A stretch of DNA of 64,000 nucleotides from Stenopsyche tienmushanensis (GCA_008973525.1 WACJ01000404.1:62001-126000); one strand, 5' to 3'; shown: positions 12,860-24,645, numbered from the stretch's first letter. Notes: generated by a model not told the origin, from the sequence alone. Program-made: numbers and translations.

Positions 12860-12962
12860 GTTGATTGATATGTTTTATGTACAATTTACATAGTCTCACA
12901 AATCGCGGATCGTTTGTTCTGATACCCCGGCGGACAAAGGGGGGAGCATATACATAGAGGGT

Positions 12963-12969
12963 TTTTATA
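12963..12969 (-). promoter_or_regulatory. Possible TATA box of the receptor gene
   Basis: TATAAAA on the minus strand, about 105 bp upstream of the receptor ATG and inside a GC-richer upstream block (12.9-13.35 kb). It is a plausible core promoter element for a transcript with a short leader, but there is no clear initiator at the usual 25-30 bp, and an upstream non-coding exon cannot be excluded. Confidence 0.3.
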
Positions 12970-13039
12970 TGCAAGGTAACAGAATGCGGAATGGCGATTC
13001 CGGTCGTCGCAAGTTTAGGAATGCACTGTAATTGGTATT

Positions 13040-13345
13040 GTTGCACGTCCTCACGTCACCGAAGCACTTTCTCGATTTTTTTATTACAAAAATGTGTTAA
13101 TTTTTGAGCGTTAGTTTAGAGGCGGCAGGTGGCTGTTATTAATCCACAGGTAGTAATATGAACTCGCGAGCTGTCACTCGAAGGCGTCGGACGTGACCAT
13201 ACGTGTTTATTGGCGCGCGCGTCCCGCCAGACTGAATGACAGTCGTTCTTCGGCCGCCTGCAATTCCTTTAGCTTACCCCCACCTTTCTCTTGAAGGCCG
13301 CCACAATTTCACTCTACCGGAGAATGCAACTTGCAGGAGTGGGGG
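13040..13345. promoter_or_regulatory. GC-rich, CpG-rich upstream block of the receptor exon
   Basis: About 300 bp with many CpG steps (GTCACCGAAG, GGCGCGCGCGTCCCGCC, TCTTCGGCCGCC) in otherwise AT-rich DNA, directly upstream of the minus-strand receptor exon. Its position suggests promoter or 5' leader sequence. No coding frame is convincing. Confidence 0.35.
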
Positions 13346-13771
13346 GATTTCATTATAATTTATATGCAACTCAATCAACAATTACTGCGTATCTAATCCC
13401 TTGCGGTCTTACAAAAAAAAAAAAATGTCTCTAAATATTTGCAGTATTTTTAAGAAATATTTCATATTTGTGATTAATTATTATAGCTGCATATTTATTT
13501 ATTTCAGTTTTTTGATCAATCGTTCTTTAAATATTTTTCAAAATTGTAATAATATCTAAACAAATTAAGCAAAAAATCAAGTAATTCAGATTTTTTTCAG
13601 ATTCAAGTAAGACAGAAAAATTGCCCAGGAAGTCTGATTTCGGGATTGTGATAGTTTTCAATAGTTTAAGAAATTGCATCGAAGTCCATTTGTTTAACAT
13701 AAAAAATAATTTGAAGGCAAAATAATTTTATTTATTTAAGAAAAGATAAAAATACAATTCAAAAACAAATA

Positions 13772-14014
13772 TCATTTTGCGAAAAATAAGTCCGAAGTAA
13801 CATTAACATTAAACATTAGTGTTTCGTCATTTAGTCTGGATCTGATTTTGGAAGTCAGGCAACTTGCTGCTGAAAATGCAAACTCAGCTTCCACACTCGT
13901 TGGTGGTATCGTCATCAGATATTTAAATGCTAGTTCGAGTTGATGACCGCGTGAGCCCCCATTTTCGTATAACACCATCAATGTGACTGATAAAATTCCT
14001 TTCTGCCGAGACAC
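13772..14014 (-). pseudogene. hAT transposase C-terminal fragment
   Basis: An 80-codon frame containing LELAFKYLMTIPPTSVEAEF followed by AFSAASCLTSKIRSRLNDET. This is the hAT-type C-terminal dimerisation domain, in which a P(P/A)TS.E..FS..G..(T/V)..R..L pattern is conserved. Only the tail of the transposase remains; no catalytic region, target duplication or inverted ends were identified, so it is a dead relic. The usual Arg of ERAFS is Phe here. Confidence 0.8.
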
Positions 14015-14519
14015 GGACTAAAAATCGCAAAATTCCCGATTTCCCGACAAATTATTTATTTCCGTCGCTGCAGATGAATACTTATATACTATAATACTTT
14101 GATGTGATTCGTAATTATATTAAGGAGGAATACAAAAATTCTGAGCTCCGTATCTATTATATTTCATATCGATATTCCCATTATTAGAGTCGAGGTGTAG
14201 TAAATACATCATCGGTAGGAAAAGGCTTACACAACAATTTGAAAAATATATATGTATACATAGATTAGACAGTTACTGCCCCTAGGTGTCGCCTAATCTC
14301 GCCAATTAGTAATTACGCCACTGTTTCTAAGCGTCTAGATTTCAGCGGGAATGTCTCGATTTAGTAACCTTCATCGTGCTGGTAAGGTATACGATTTCTG
14401 TTAGATAAAAAAATCCCCAGCGTAGTCCCGGGATTCATGAGCATCTAAAACTATCCGGGATCCCGGGATCTCGGGATTGGATTCCCTAGTTAAAAGGAGA
14501 ATTGCAAAAAACATCTACT

Positions 14520-14850
14520 TTAACCGTATGGTGGTGCAGTTGTCTGTTTGCGACACTCTTGCATGTTGAGCTCCGAGAGAAACAGAGACGGAGAGCGTTT
14601 TGCAATTCGGAGATTATGAATGGGAGAAAGACACGGAGAGAGTGTCTTACGTACATCGTACGATTGTATAGAGCAATAACCCAAATTTATCAACTAATAA
14701 TAACCCAAATTAATCGATTTCAAGTCTATTGTTTATATTTAGTGCTATCGATAGTGTTTATGTATTTATGTACAAGCTTTATACACACTGCGACGATCCT
14801 GACAGATAAGTGGACTCAAACGGTTAGCTTATAAAATATTTATAGAGCAA
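14520..14850 (+). mobile_element. Family A MITE, copy A6
   Basis: Begins TTAACCGTATGGTGGTGCAG, a fourth left-end subtype related to that of the fold-back copy at 29.2 kb. The body is clear (TACATCGTACGATTGTATAG, GTGCTATCGATAGTGTTTAT, GACAGATAAGTGGA). The right end is degraded, so the right boundary is approximate. Confidence 0.7.
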
Positions 14851-14949
14851 ATCTAATGTGCGTTTAACATAGGACAGGAATATTTTTTTATTTGAAAGAA
14901 TATTATATGGTATTAGGTATTGAATATAACGTCGTTCAAATGTTCGTCG

Positions 14950-15516
14950 CGGCTTTGTTTGATGGCATGTGTTCGGCAGGTTCAATTTTCAAAGACTTTG
15001 TCGCATAAATCTGGCTGAATTTGATGGATGGCGTTCGTTATTATTCACTTTGAAGGCATAAAATTGTTGTCACTTATATCGTCTGTGCAGAATGTCTATT
15101 GTGGCATGCGTTGTGTGACACGTAGCGCCGTCCTGTTAGAACCACATATCATCGATATCCATATCAACCAATTTACGCAACAAGTTCGCCGTTGACATTT
15201 ATGGTAATGCCATTTTCGTTTTGAAAAGAGTACGGACCAATGATTCCGCCAAACCAAAATCAGCACCAAACAGTGACTTTCTCGGGTTGTATTTGATGCT
15301 GGATTGGTATCGTCCCAAATTCGATATTGATTGTTTGTTCACACATGCATTCATCCAAAAATGGGTCTCTGTTGCTAAAGATAATTTATTACAGTTAAAA
15401 ATAAAACGGATATTCGCTATGGAATTCCAACGCAATAGTGTGGGTGCAATATGCTTTGATTGCAAGTCCAAAATAATGGCTATTATTCGCAAGCTTAAAC
15501 ATTTGAACTTTATCAA
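14950..15516 (-). pseudogene. Tc1/mariner-superfamily transposase fragment, family T
   Basis: Minus-strand coding in two frames. From about 15390 down it reads THFWMNACVNKQSISNLGRY and, near 15240, a GLAESLVRTLFKTKMAL segment equivalent to the usual GIIGPYFF region. After a frame break, QDGATCHTTHATIDILHRRY appears at about 15090-15155; this QDGA-CHT block carries the second catalytic Asp of a transposase type common in ants, flies and other insects. Stops interrupt it and no inverted ends were found. It is distinct from the M1, M2 and M3 mariners elsewhere in the window. Confidence 0.75.
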
Positions 15517-16056
15517 AATGTTTGCGTATTATAACCATTAATTGTTTTAATGGCACTGGCAGCATTTGGAACTTTCCTGAAATTGATTTGGGATATTATC
15601 TTTTCGGATGAACTAATTTTAGTCTGCTCTTCCGAAAATATAATTTAATCCTTGCAGTATGAATTAGACAAATATAAATTTTAAAAGCTGATATTTTGTT
15701 AGTAGAATCACTATATAATCGTGTTAAGCTCTTATTTGGTTCCTGGACTCTCAATTTAAAGGTTAACGTTCAAATCCAGTTTGTGGAAAACGTTTTTGAC
15801 CATATCAACAAATTTAGTTGATCAGAAGCTTAAATATTTTCGATCGATAGTCACGATCCAGAATTAGCATTATTTTCAGGATTTTATGTAGTCCTGGAGT
15901 TTTCAGTTACTGATTGGCAATAATCATTTTAAAATGTTGATATTTTGGTTTTCACTCATAAATCTTGACCTACCAAAAATTTCTATTTCAATAATCTTAA
16001 CTTAACCAAATGCGGTCAATGAGAAACTACCATATTGATATCCTTTATTCGTAGAG

Positions 16057-16129
16057 ACGTGTAAGAATGCTTTTTATGAGTCACTGGAATTCGGACACAA
16101 CCTTGTGTCTTAACTCTTTGAAGGGTTAA
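16057..16129 (-). mobile_element. Family A MITE, solo left end, copy A7
   Basis: About 73 bp: GTAAGAATGC...GAGTCACTGGAATTCGGACAC, then the hairpin GACACAACCTTGTGTC and the terminus ACTCTTTGAAGGGTTAA. It is the left end of the A3/A10 subtype with no body attached, so it is a truncated remnant. Confidence 0.65.
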
Positions 16130-17394
16130 GGATGCTTTATTTCAAAGACATCCAAAATATATCAAACTAAACTGTTTGAGACTTGTCAAGACCAGCTAAA
16201 GGATAACAGTGAGAATATAACTTCTTTCTATCAGGGCTTATTTATCTCACGGGCTACGCGTATCAGATCATATTCATCCTACGCTTTATGATGTTATTTT
16301 AATTTTTAAAATACATTCATGAGACAATTGCCAACAATTTTAACATGATTTTTCCTAGCGTATATTTATTTTTAAAAATATGATCGCCAACCATACGTCC
16401 TGTAGATTTGAATCCAAAAATATTGAATTACTAGTTCGACCGCTTAATCACAAGTCTACCTGCAGATGCATATCATTATAAATTGATAATAAGAGCCATA
16501 TAGTTCAATGGATAAATCCTTTAGAAATCCGGACAATTTAACATAGTCGTCTCTAGTCTAAGTTAAATAGATTTTTCCCGGTTTGAATATCATTTTCATA
16601 ATAAATATACAAAGTAACACCCATTCGCAAATATAATTATTGGCTTCATTGCTGCATTCTGATGAATTATTAGCAATCGATGTAGTTATAGATTAGTCTG
16701 GCAATTCATCGAAGAAAATCGTGATCGCAAATTGATGATGGAATTCCGTCTCGATGTTCTTTTTATACAGCATTATTCACATCTAGAATAGTATAAATAT
16801 GAATCATTCTGTGAATTTTAATAGTCCTGCTTGATCTTAATTTATTAGCAAATTTGCCTTTAATAATGCTCGCTTTAATCCCAAATTTCCCAGAAGGGAT
16901 CCGGATATTGGCTTTCACTATTTTTTCCACAACAATTTTAATAATGGAATTTATATTTTGTGTTATGAAAGAGCACACAATGTCTTGTATATATTTTTTA
17001 AAAGGTTAGAGTCGTAGTATTAATTTTGTATAGCTCCAGGCCATATAACTAGTCGACTAAAGGATGGTATGGTTATTTAAAAATTACGCTGCCCTACAGG
17101 TTCTATAAAGAATTTAATCAAGTTGAAGGCAACCAAAATATTTCATCTCGTGTTTTCGTCATCGAAAAATATTTTTGTTATAATCAGAGATTGTCAACCA
17201 TTTTAATTCAAACTGTATCAAGAAAATGAGATTGATATTTACGAGCTATTGGAATAAGATTGGATAAGCATTTTCAGCTCGTATCACGACCGGAATGAGT
17301 TAAATAGTGTTCTGAACTATTATTTTATCAAAATTGGTGTTATCCTTGTTCGGCTTTTTATTCAAGAAAAAAAAAAAGTTAAATATGATTTATA

Positions 17395-17515
17395 AACGAC
17401 CAGCGCGCCTATTTTATTATATACTACACAAACACCTCTTCATATTTTAGTGAACAATTTCTTTTAACAAATAGGTATAAAGCTATGCATAAAATCAACT
17501 TTTTCCAGAAGCTAA
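17395..17515 (+). repeat. Dispersed repeat B, partial copy B1
   Basis: Contains TATTTTATTATATACTACAC AAACAC, then a T-rich tract ending in AAAATCAACTTTTTCCAGAA. The same block recurs at 24.55, 41.43 (reversed), 59.53 and 59.93 kb. Only the right part of the repeat is present here. Confidence 0.5.
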
Positions 17516-17639
17516 GAATTATTTAGTTATCCGCATATCTGAAAATTAAGTGCCTTTTCATGTTGTATTATATAAAATCATGCACGTTTCGTTCACAATA
17601 TGATAGCTCCAAAATAATCGAAAGATTAAACTAAAGGTT

Positions 17640-17695
17640 TGAGATCCGACCAATCGTCTTGGCCGCAGGAAGATCTTGTCTTTTAATCTCGTATA
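17640..17695 (+). repeat. Short dispersed repeat D, copy 2
   Basis: GAGATCCGACCAATCGTCTT then GGCCGCAGGAAGATCTTGTC, closely matching the block at 5242. Similarity stops on both sides within about 60 bp. Confidence 0.5.
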
Positions 17696-17699
17696 TATT

Positions 17700-19130
17700 A
17701 ATGCAGTTTCGGGGCTGCATTCACCCCATTTATCCCCACATTATTGTAGTTATCAGAAGTGGTGGATCGCTATCTGAAGACAAAGACATGTAGAGACTCT
17801 GCTAATCGAAACTATTATTTTTACATAGAAATCAATTTAAATTCACAGAAGTACTACTTATTTGAAATAGATCATAGACCAAAAGAAGAGAAAATTCAGA
17901 TCCTATACGAGTATTAGATCATTGACTGTCAATTCGTCCTCGTTACCCATGTTGGAAAATCAAATGCGTCAGATTTTTCAAAACGCTTCCAAGAACTCCA
18001 TGAATATATTTTCCAACTGTTAATTTAACCACCATCCAACAAGGCTGTGCAGACAATCAAGCATTGTTTAATAATAACAACAGTAACAATGATGACACAA
18101 AAGTAATGCCATGCCATTTACTCAGCAATGCCAGATCAAAGTAAACATTTACCGTCTTATGAATAAAACAATAAAACACGACTGATGAAGATTCCCATCA
18201 TTTGTTAGAATAATTGACAGATGTTATGCCATTGAAGTCTAAATACATTCACTCATTTCAACGTTTAAATATTGTGTCAGTTATTTGCCGACGGATCTCA
18301 AAAACGATATTACAAACGCCAAAGTGCTAAAATTGAAGCATTCCAAACTTCTTCGTAACATTCAAAGAACCCAACACGAAGAAATATACGCTCAATAGTC
18401 ATGATTTATGGATTTCACATGATGTTGCAAGAACTAGACATCAAATTAATTTAGTTCCAAGTCTAGATCATTTGACGACAATTATATAAATATCTGTAAA
18501 TTATCCTCATTTAAAATACACAAGATCCAAGGATATCATACACATTACAGTCGCATATTTCAATTCAATAGATAAAACAGCCCCAGGCACTTCAATAGAC
18601 TGACATCTACATGAAAATGTATATTTGCCTGTACAGCACTGAATTGATTGTATCGCTTGACATTTGAAAAAATCGCTTATAATATTAGCAATCATCATCA
18701 TGTAATCGAATCGCGATATTGTTAAGTCTCCTGCAGATATGATAGCTAGTCGAATTATTATATTTCGCCATAATGCTGACGCAATGTTACATATTTGCAG
18801 TACACGCCTAAAAATCTGCACGAAAACTGACTGCACAATTGCAAATGAATAATGCTGCATGAGGTCGTAAATCCATGTCGAAAAGGTGTTAAAATTCAAT
18901 AAATAACATATTAAATCATTGTGATTTTTAAGAGCATAAATCCTTCAGTGTTTTAATGGTAAATCTTGCCTTTCAACAATTTTGTTCTTGAACAAGCATT
19001 GAAGATGATCTATAGACTATTCGTATCATAATTCATTGGTTCGTTTATGAAGGTCTTTTCCTTGAAAAAGAGAAAAATAAAATAAGTCGAATCGTTGCAT
19101 TAATGGTATAATTTTTTGTCACATAATTTA
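17700..19130. other. Intergenic stretch with one unassigned open frame
   Basis: AT-rich. A 130-codon minus frame (18507-18899) is the longest unassigned frame in this part. It has hydrophobic segments and several Cys, but no recognised motif, no clear splice sites and a non-ATG opening codon. I do not call it a gene. Confidence 0.25.
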
Positions 19131-19204
19131 TATTCTTAGTATAGCGATTCATATTCTCGATGAAGTATAGAATAAAATTTAAGGTCTTGGATTCTTAGAC
19201 AATG

Positions 19205-19535
19205 AACCCTTTGAGTAGTGAGCTAATTTTAAATCATCATAAACTCAGATGCCATATTTGCTTGTCTGGCGGACAAGCAAATATGGTCATATAAATCCAC
19301 TTATCGGTCAGGACTGCCGCAGCGTGTATGAAGGTTGTATATAAATATATAAACACTGTCGATAGCAAACAATATTCGTTAATTTCTTCGCATAAACATA
19401 AACAATACACTTGAAATCGATTCATCATATCATTCACACATCAATATTAGTCGATAAATTTAAGTTAACGATCCATACAATCGTACGATGTACACAATAT
19501 ACTCTCTCCGTCTCTTTTTTCTCCGTGGGAGGGGA
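19205..19535 (-). mobile_element. Family A MITE, copy A8, right part (interrupted by LINE)
   Basis: Right end AACCCTTTGAGTAGTGAGCT at the low coordinate, followed by the body in reverse (AACACTGTCGATAGC, CAATCGTACGATGTACACAA, ACTCTCTCCGTCTC). Similarity stops abruptly where the LINE 3' sequence begins; the missing left end is found beyond the LINE at 21.13-21.27 kb in the same orientation. About 60 bp outside the right end is also shared with copy A10. Confidence 0.75.
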
Positions 19536-21125
19536 ATCTTGCATATCAAAGGAATACTATTGCGGGTTCACTGCCATCACGAATCCAACTTCAGTTTGAA
19601 GGGGGCTGCTGCAGATGACCGACTTCAAGGGATACCCCCAAGATGAAGACCGTCCTCCTCTATTTGCCTTTTCTTTATTGTGGAAGGGGAATCTTGCATA
19701 AGACACCCCGGGTTTGATCCCAGGGTACTGTCAGATTCTTACTGACTAAACCCCCCCCCCCCTTGTCCTTCTCTGTCTTCCTGGTATTGTTTTCCACATT
19801 GCTTCAGGAGGACAGGTAGTCTGGCCTTAGGTGATTGGTCCTATTCTATTGTCGGAGAGGCTGTTGTGCTCTGCGTCTCTCTCTTTCACTGCCCTCTTTG
19901 GCGCTCAGAATCTCTTCTACGTATTCGCGCCAAAGGTCCCGGTTCTTCTTGCTCTCAATCGTGCTGTGGACCATGTTGTCGACGTTGAGCTCGGCTACTC
20001 CGAGTGCTTGTTTCAGCAGTTTCCTCTGGGGTGCCCAAGCCTCACAGCCAATGATGGTGTGCTCTGCGTCTTCGACCTCCGCTTGGCAGTGTTGGCACGT
20101 TGCGGATGGTTCTTTGCCAATCCCATCTCTGCTGCCAGGCTTCCTTCAGTTTCTGGTCATGCTTGTTGTGGTTTTTGAGATCTTCGAAGTCCAAGGCCCT
20201 CTTCTTTGCTTGGAGGTCCAGCGGGGGGATTCCAGCGATCACGAGCACCGCTTCTTCCGATACTGTGGTGACTCGGAGCACTCCATGCCGTTGGATCCTT
20301 GTCAGCTTCTTTCTGTAGCTCTCATGTCTGAGCGACTCATGCCATATCGGGGTTCCGTATAGAAGGATTGAGTGTATAACCTCGTTTATGGTTCTTCTTC
20401 TGCACGGCTTTGGCCCTCCGATGTTGGGCATGAGCTCACTGGCTACCTTCTGCGCCTTCTGTGCAGCTACTTCAATGTGTTTATTGAAGGTTAACGTGTT
20501 GTCCATGAGAATCCCGAGGTAACTCAGCGTTCTGCTGTATTCAACTTCGGGACCGTTGACAACAAACTGTTTGACCCTCGGTCTTTTTCTTCTGCTGCCG
20601 ATCATTGCCTTCGTTTTCTTTGCCGCCAGCTGCAGTCGATTTTCCTGCATCCACGCGTTGATTCTGGCGAGGGCTTTGGTGTCCGTCGCCTATCCGTGCG
20701 ATATCATCCGCGAAGGCAATGATTTATGCTTCTTCTGGCATTTTCAACTCCAGCAGGCTGTTGTAGAGGACGTTCTATAGTGTGGGTCCCAGCAATGATC
20801 CCTGCGTTCTTGATTTCCAACGTGATCATCACAACGTCTCTCCTTTTTTGAGCTAGCCCTTCCACGCCTTCCGGACTATCTCCACTACTCTCTGTATCGC
20901 CCCAAGCGTGGATCGGTCCGGTCTGAATCCACATTGCCTATTTGACAAGTTCTCTTCAATTTTCGCTTGGCAAGAAGCAGCTTCTCTAATATCTTTCCGA
21001 GAACTTCCAGCATGCGCAGCGGCTTCATCGTCGCCTTAGCCGGTTTCGGTACTAGCGCCAGCCTGGCCGTTTTTCATTTTTTGTTGAATTTCCTTTCCGC
21101 CAGGCCATCCTCCTATCCTTCTTCT
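19536..21125 (-). mobile_element. R1/jockey-type LINE fragment (reverse transcriptase)
   Basis: Minus-strand non-LTR retrotransposon, 5'-truncated and frameshifted. In order: RT motif LALVPKPAKATMKPLRMLEV then LGKILEKLL (about 21065-20960), a CGFRP-like stretch (20940), the catalytic block IAFADDIARI (about 20725-20695), then a long intact frame 20042-20650 with YLGILMDNTLTFNKHIEVAA and LLYGTPIW. Past its stop, in another frame, HCQAEVEDAEHTIIGCEAW carries the C-terminal Cys/His knuckle typical of the R1/TRAS/jockey group (near 20070). The 3' tail has GTTTAGTCAGTAAGAATCTG and an AATAAAG signal near 19675. It lies within a family A MITE. Confidence 0.9.
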
Positions 21126-21269
21126 TTCCGCCATCTCTCCGCCTCTGTCTCCCATTCACAATCTTCGACCTGTAAGATAATCTCTCCAACTGTTTCAACG
21201 TATAAGAATGCTCTTTATGAGTCACTGGAATTCGGACACAACATTGTGTCTTACCTCTTTGAGGGGTCA
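21126..21269 (-). mobile_element. Family A MITE, copy A9, left part (other half of A8)
   Basis: Contains CTCTGTCTCCCATTCACAAT (shared with copy A12), then AAGAATGCTCTTTATGAGTC, the hairpin GACACAACATTGTGTC and the left terminus CTCTTTGAGGGGTCAA. Orientation and content make it the missing left end of copy A8, separated from it by the LINE. Confidence 0.7.
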
Positions 21270-22921
21270 ATTGTCGCTAATCGCAATTGAGCTGTGTAGA
21301 ACAATCTGTACATCATTCTTATCCAAGTATGATATAGACCAATTTTTATGGTGAATAACAAACGATAAAAATCGGCATTTTAGATTAAGTTTCTATTCCT
21401 ATAATAATCTTAATCATCATTAACAAAAATTAAAATTGTAAATAATTTTAAAATTCTGAAAATAATATGCAATGGGCTTTCACTTCTAGCTATTGTTATT
21501 TGCCAGAAATTCCCAATGTGAGAAATTTCCATGGCCGTTAAAGGAATAGCTTCGGCACAAGTTCATGAAATTGTTACAATGCTAATGACTTAATCGGGAA
21601 TCCCAATTATCAAAGGATTCTCTTATTACCAAAATAAATGTTTTGAAATATTATGCATTTATTTATTGAGCCTAAATATTTAACGCTAAAATTTGCACAA
21701 GCAATTTACGAGTTCGAACGTATATACATTTAATAAAAAGATCTCATTCTTTAATTTGACCAAAACAAATTTTCTGAGGGATTTATTATTCATATAAATG
21801 CGTTTTGTGGCATCCATTTGTGTGGCATCCACTTCTTTAATTTCAATCACTATGTATCGCAATGAATACATTTTATGTGCAGAATTAAACCATGTTGTAC
21901 AAAACAATTCACAAGCATTAGCACCGGGCTGAGAGGACCAAAGCAAAATGTATCAAGTGAAGTGGTCCTTATCTCACCATACACTATGAACTTCAAACAG
22001 GCAAAAGGATCTGGTTTCATTTTCAATATGACGATGCTTTTTAAATGCTGCAAATTAAAAGCCGGAACGAATGTTCGAGTGTAGCTGAATCATGTTACAA
22101 GAGGGTGAGAGGGTCGAAAAGCACGCATTTAATTGTAAAGTTTTGCTTAGTCATTCCTCCTATATTTACAACAGCCACGTAACAAACATTCTTCAATAGC
22201 ATGAACCCTAAGATTCAATTTCAAATATTTCATATTCATGTAGTCCTAGTCAAATAATTAATATATGTGGATTAAGGCGCAATATTATATATTAGTTCGT
22301 CGTATGAATCAATTTTTTTATGGCAAATAAGTCTCAATGGGCATTTAATATAAGTGAAACTACTGTGACCATATTACATGTAAATCCATATGAGCCTTAC
22401 CATACTCGGAGGGGTTGATGAATAGCAGTAAGGAAATCTTAATAACCAGTCTGCAAAGTTAAAACGGGAATGAATAGAAGAGGGGGAACTCGCAGATGCT
22501 GTTAATCCAATGTTGCATTCATAGTTGCATGATTATACTTCAGTTCAACCCTCATCCAGCTCCCCATTGACTAGGGTGCAAATCGGAATAAATTATTTGT
22601 TCCCTTCTGGGTAATATATTGCAGATAATAGATACGCTTTAATGCTAGAAGGGGCGTCAAAATTCGGCCAACTGATAGCCACCCTTGCCTAGTTTTTTTC
22701 CGGGCGAATGATTCACGGTAAAAAGGGATTTGCTGTAAAATGCTGGATTAAGAAAGCATCGTCAACTTCTTAGATTTTGTAAAATGCTTAATTGTTTTCC
22801 TTTTATTTCTAATCGGTTTTGCTGTTGGTTGATAGTAAAGGCATGCTAATTAGCGTTACTCAAGGAAATCGAACAGATTTTTCTTTTGTGGAATCCAAAG
22901 CAATCCTATGAATGTGAATAA
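21270..22921. other. Intergenic stretch, nothing recognised
   Basis: AT-rich sequence with short overlapping frames on both strands around 21.7-22.1 kb that mirror each other and show no motif. No repeat of the named families was seen. Confidence 0.3.
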
Positions 22922-23302
22922 TTAACCCCTTAAAGAGGTAACACACAATGTTGTGTCTGAATTCCAGTGACTCAGAAAGAGCATTCTTACACGTTGAGCT
23001 CGGAAGCAGACAGAGACGGAGAGTGTATTGCGTATATTGTACGATTGTATAGATCGATAACCCAAATTTATCAATTAATAATAACCCAAATTAATTGATT
23101 TTAAGTGCATTGTTTATGCTTAGGCGAATAAATTACCGATAGTGTGTGCTATCGACATAGTTCATTTATTTATGTACAAGCTTCATACACGCTGCGACGT
23201 TCCTGAAACATAAATAGATTTGTATGGATGATAAGTGGCGGACAAGCAAATATAGCATCTATGTTTATGATGATTTAAAATTAGCTCACTACTCAAAGGG
23301 TT
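22922..23302 (+). mobile_element. Family A MITE, full-length copy A10
   Basis: The best-preserved copy, about 380 bp. The left end is TTAACCCCTTAAAGAGGTAA with the hairpin ACACAA-TG-TTGTGT (22943-22956); the right end is GCTCACTACTCAAAGGGTT. Body landmarks: GTATATTGTACGATTGTATA, TGTGCTATCGACATAG, CTTCATACACGCTGCGACG, GGATGATAAGTGGCGGACAA. No coding frame. About 60 bp beyond the right end (TTGTCTAAGAATCCAAGACC and on) is also shared with copy A8. Confidence 0.8.
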
Positions 23303-23532
23303 TTGTCTAAGAATCCAAGACCCTATATTTTATTATATACTTCATCGAGAATATGAACTACATCTGATTAGTTTGGCTAAATATTGTATCGTAATGAAAT
23401 TAATTGGATGAGTTTTGTCTCATCTAATATGTATATTTTCAAAGCTCTTTGAAGACAACTATAAAGTTGAAATTATTCATCATTCACATCCCGATAGGAT
23501 GTTTTTTAATCGATATACAATACTTGTGAAAA

Positions 23533-24000
23533 TTGAGTAGATTATTGAATAAAATCATTGCTGATGCTGTTGAATGCATCATTGGATGTGTTGTTGAGAG
23601 CGCGTTCATAAGATCACGAATACATGCCATATTGTCTCCAAATCAATCAATCAAATATCTTTATTTATATCGCAATTTAATATTTATTTATTATTTATCA
23701 AATATATTCCCACGGGTTTTAAAATCTCACACGTTGGATTGCATGTCTCCCATCGGGTTCGGTGGGACGATCGTTGTTTGTAGATTAATGACTAGGGCAA
23801 TGAAAGCTCGGATGCGCCTAATGGATTTGAGGGAGGACTTAATTTCATCTCGGTGGTGGTCCACGTATCTCATTGTTAGGGCCTTCGCATTAAAGGACTC
23901 ATTGAATAAACCCCTAGGAGATTTGGGGGATAGTTAAGTTTTTTTTCCACGCACGCCGCACGGTGTTATTTGGGATGAGAGTATAATTATACAATCTCAG
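23533..24000 (-). mobile_element. Possible LINE 3' end remnant
   Basis: Read on the minus strand, the region ends AATAAAGATATTTGATTGAT TGATT near 23640, a polyadenylation signal followed by a short tandem tail typical of some insect non-LTR elements, preceded by a GC-richer tract (23.70-23.94 kb). The long plus-strand frame here (134 codons from 23533) crosses this tail and is probably fortuitous. No reverse transcriptase motif is visible, so the call is tentative. Confidence 0.35.
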
Positions 24001-24514
24001 ACCGTATCTTGGGTTGTTTTATTTATTTATATGTTTTTTTTTCATAATGTGAGTTGTTTTTTGGGTTTATTTACATTCTATATACCATTTAAATCTATCC
24101 CTTGTTTAATGAAAAAAAATTATAACGCCATCTATATATGCTCGTAAAAAAAACTATTTATTTATTTATTATTTTGTCCGAAAATAAAATAATATTATTT
24201 TTTTAAGAAAATAAAATTATCAGACATTTTTAAAAATGTGTATATTTTATTTTAATTATTTAAAAAATTATATTAAAAAAACTGTTATTAATTTTAATTT
24301 TAATAAATTATAGCTGACATCTATGAACAATATAAAAAAGCTTTTTATCTTTAAAGTAGAAAACTGTTTTGTAAAATGAATATTTTTAAATTTATTTAAT
24401 AAGTAGCAGTTAATAAGTGTAGAAAATATTTCATAAAAATGTGCAATACTGTTTCCCTATATACGTAGAAATTTTAGGGCGTCAGTAGAATTTTTTTAAC
24501 CCACTAGTTTCACT

Positions 24515-24645
24515 TTTATGCGCAAATTGTGCCAAACGCTACTAGAAAAGCAGCTTACTTATTTTATTATATATTACACAAACATAGCTTCAACTTTTAG
24601 CTAACTTCTAGCAAACAAGTTCACTTCTGAGAGTCTCACGTATTT
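24515..24645 (+). repeat. Dispersed repeat B, partial copy B2
   Basis: TATTTTATTATATATTACAC AAACATAGCTTCAACTTTTAG and AAGTTCACTTCTGAGAG match the right part of repeat B at 59.5 kb. Confidence 0.5.

Noticed and set aside
15221..15541. 106-codon plus frame with a plausible length
   Set aside because: The minus strand here carries recognisable transposase motifs; the plus frame is its shadow.
16495..16560. tRNA-like start (TAGTTCAATGGATAAATC)
   Set aside because: No T-arm GGTTCRA box and no cloverleaf could be fitted downstream.
19831..20362. Long plus-strand frames (115 and 175 codons) near 20 kb
   Set aside because: They are antisense to the LINE reverse transcriptase, whose conserved motifs lie on the minus strand.
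23533..23937. 134-codon plus frame as a host gene
   Set aside because: It runs through an antisense polyadenylation signal and TTGA tail, has no motif or splice context, and is better explained as retroelement sequence.
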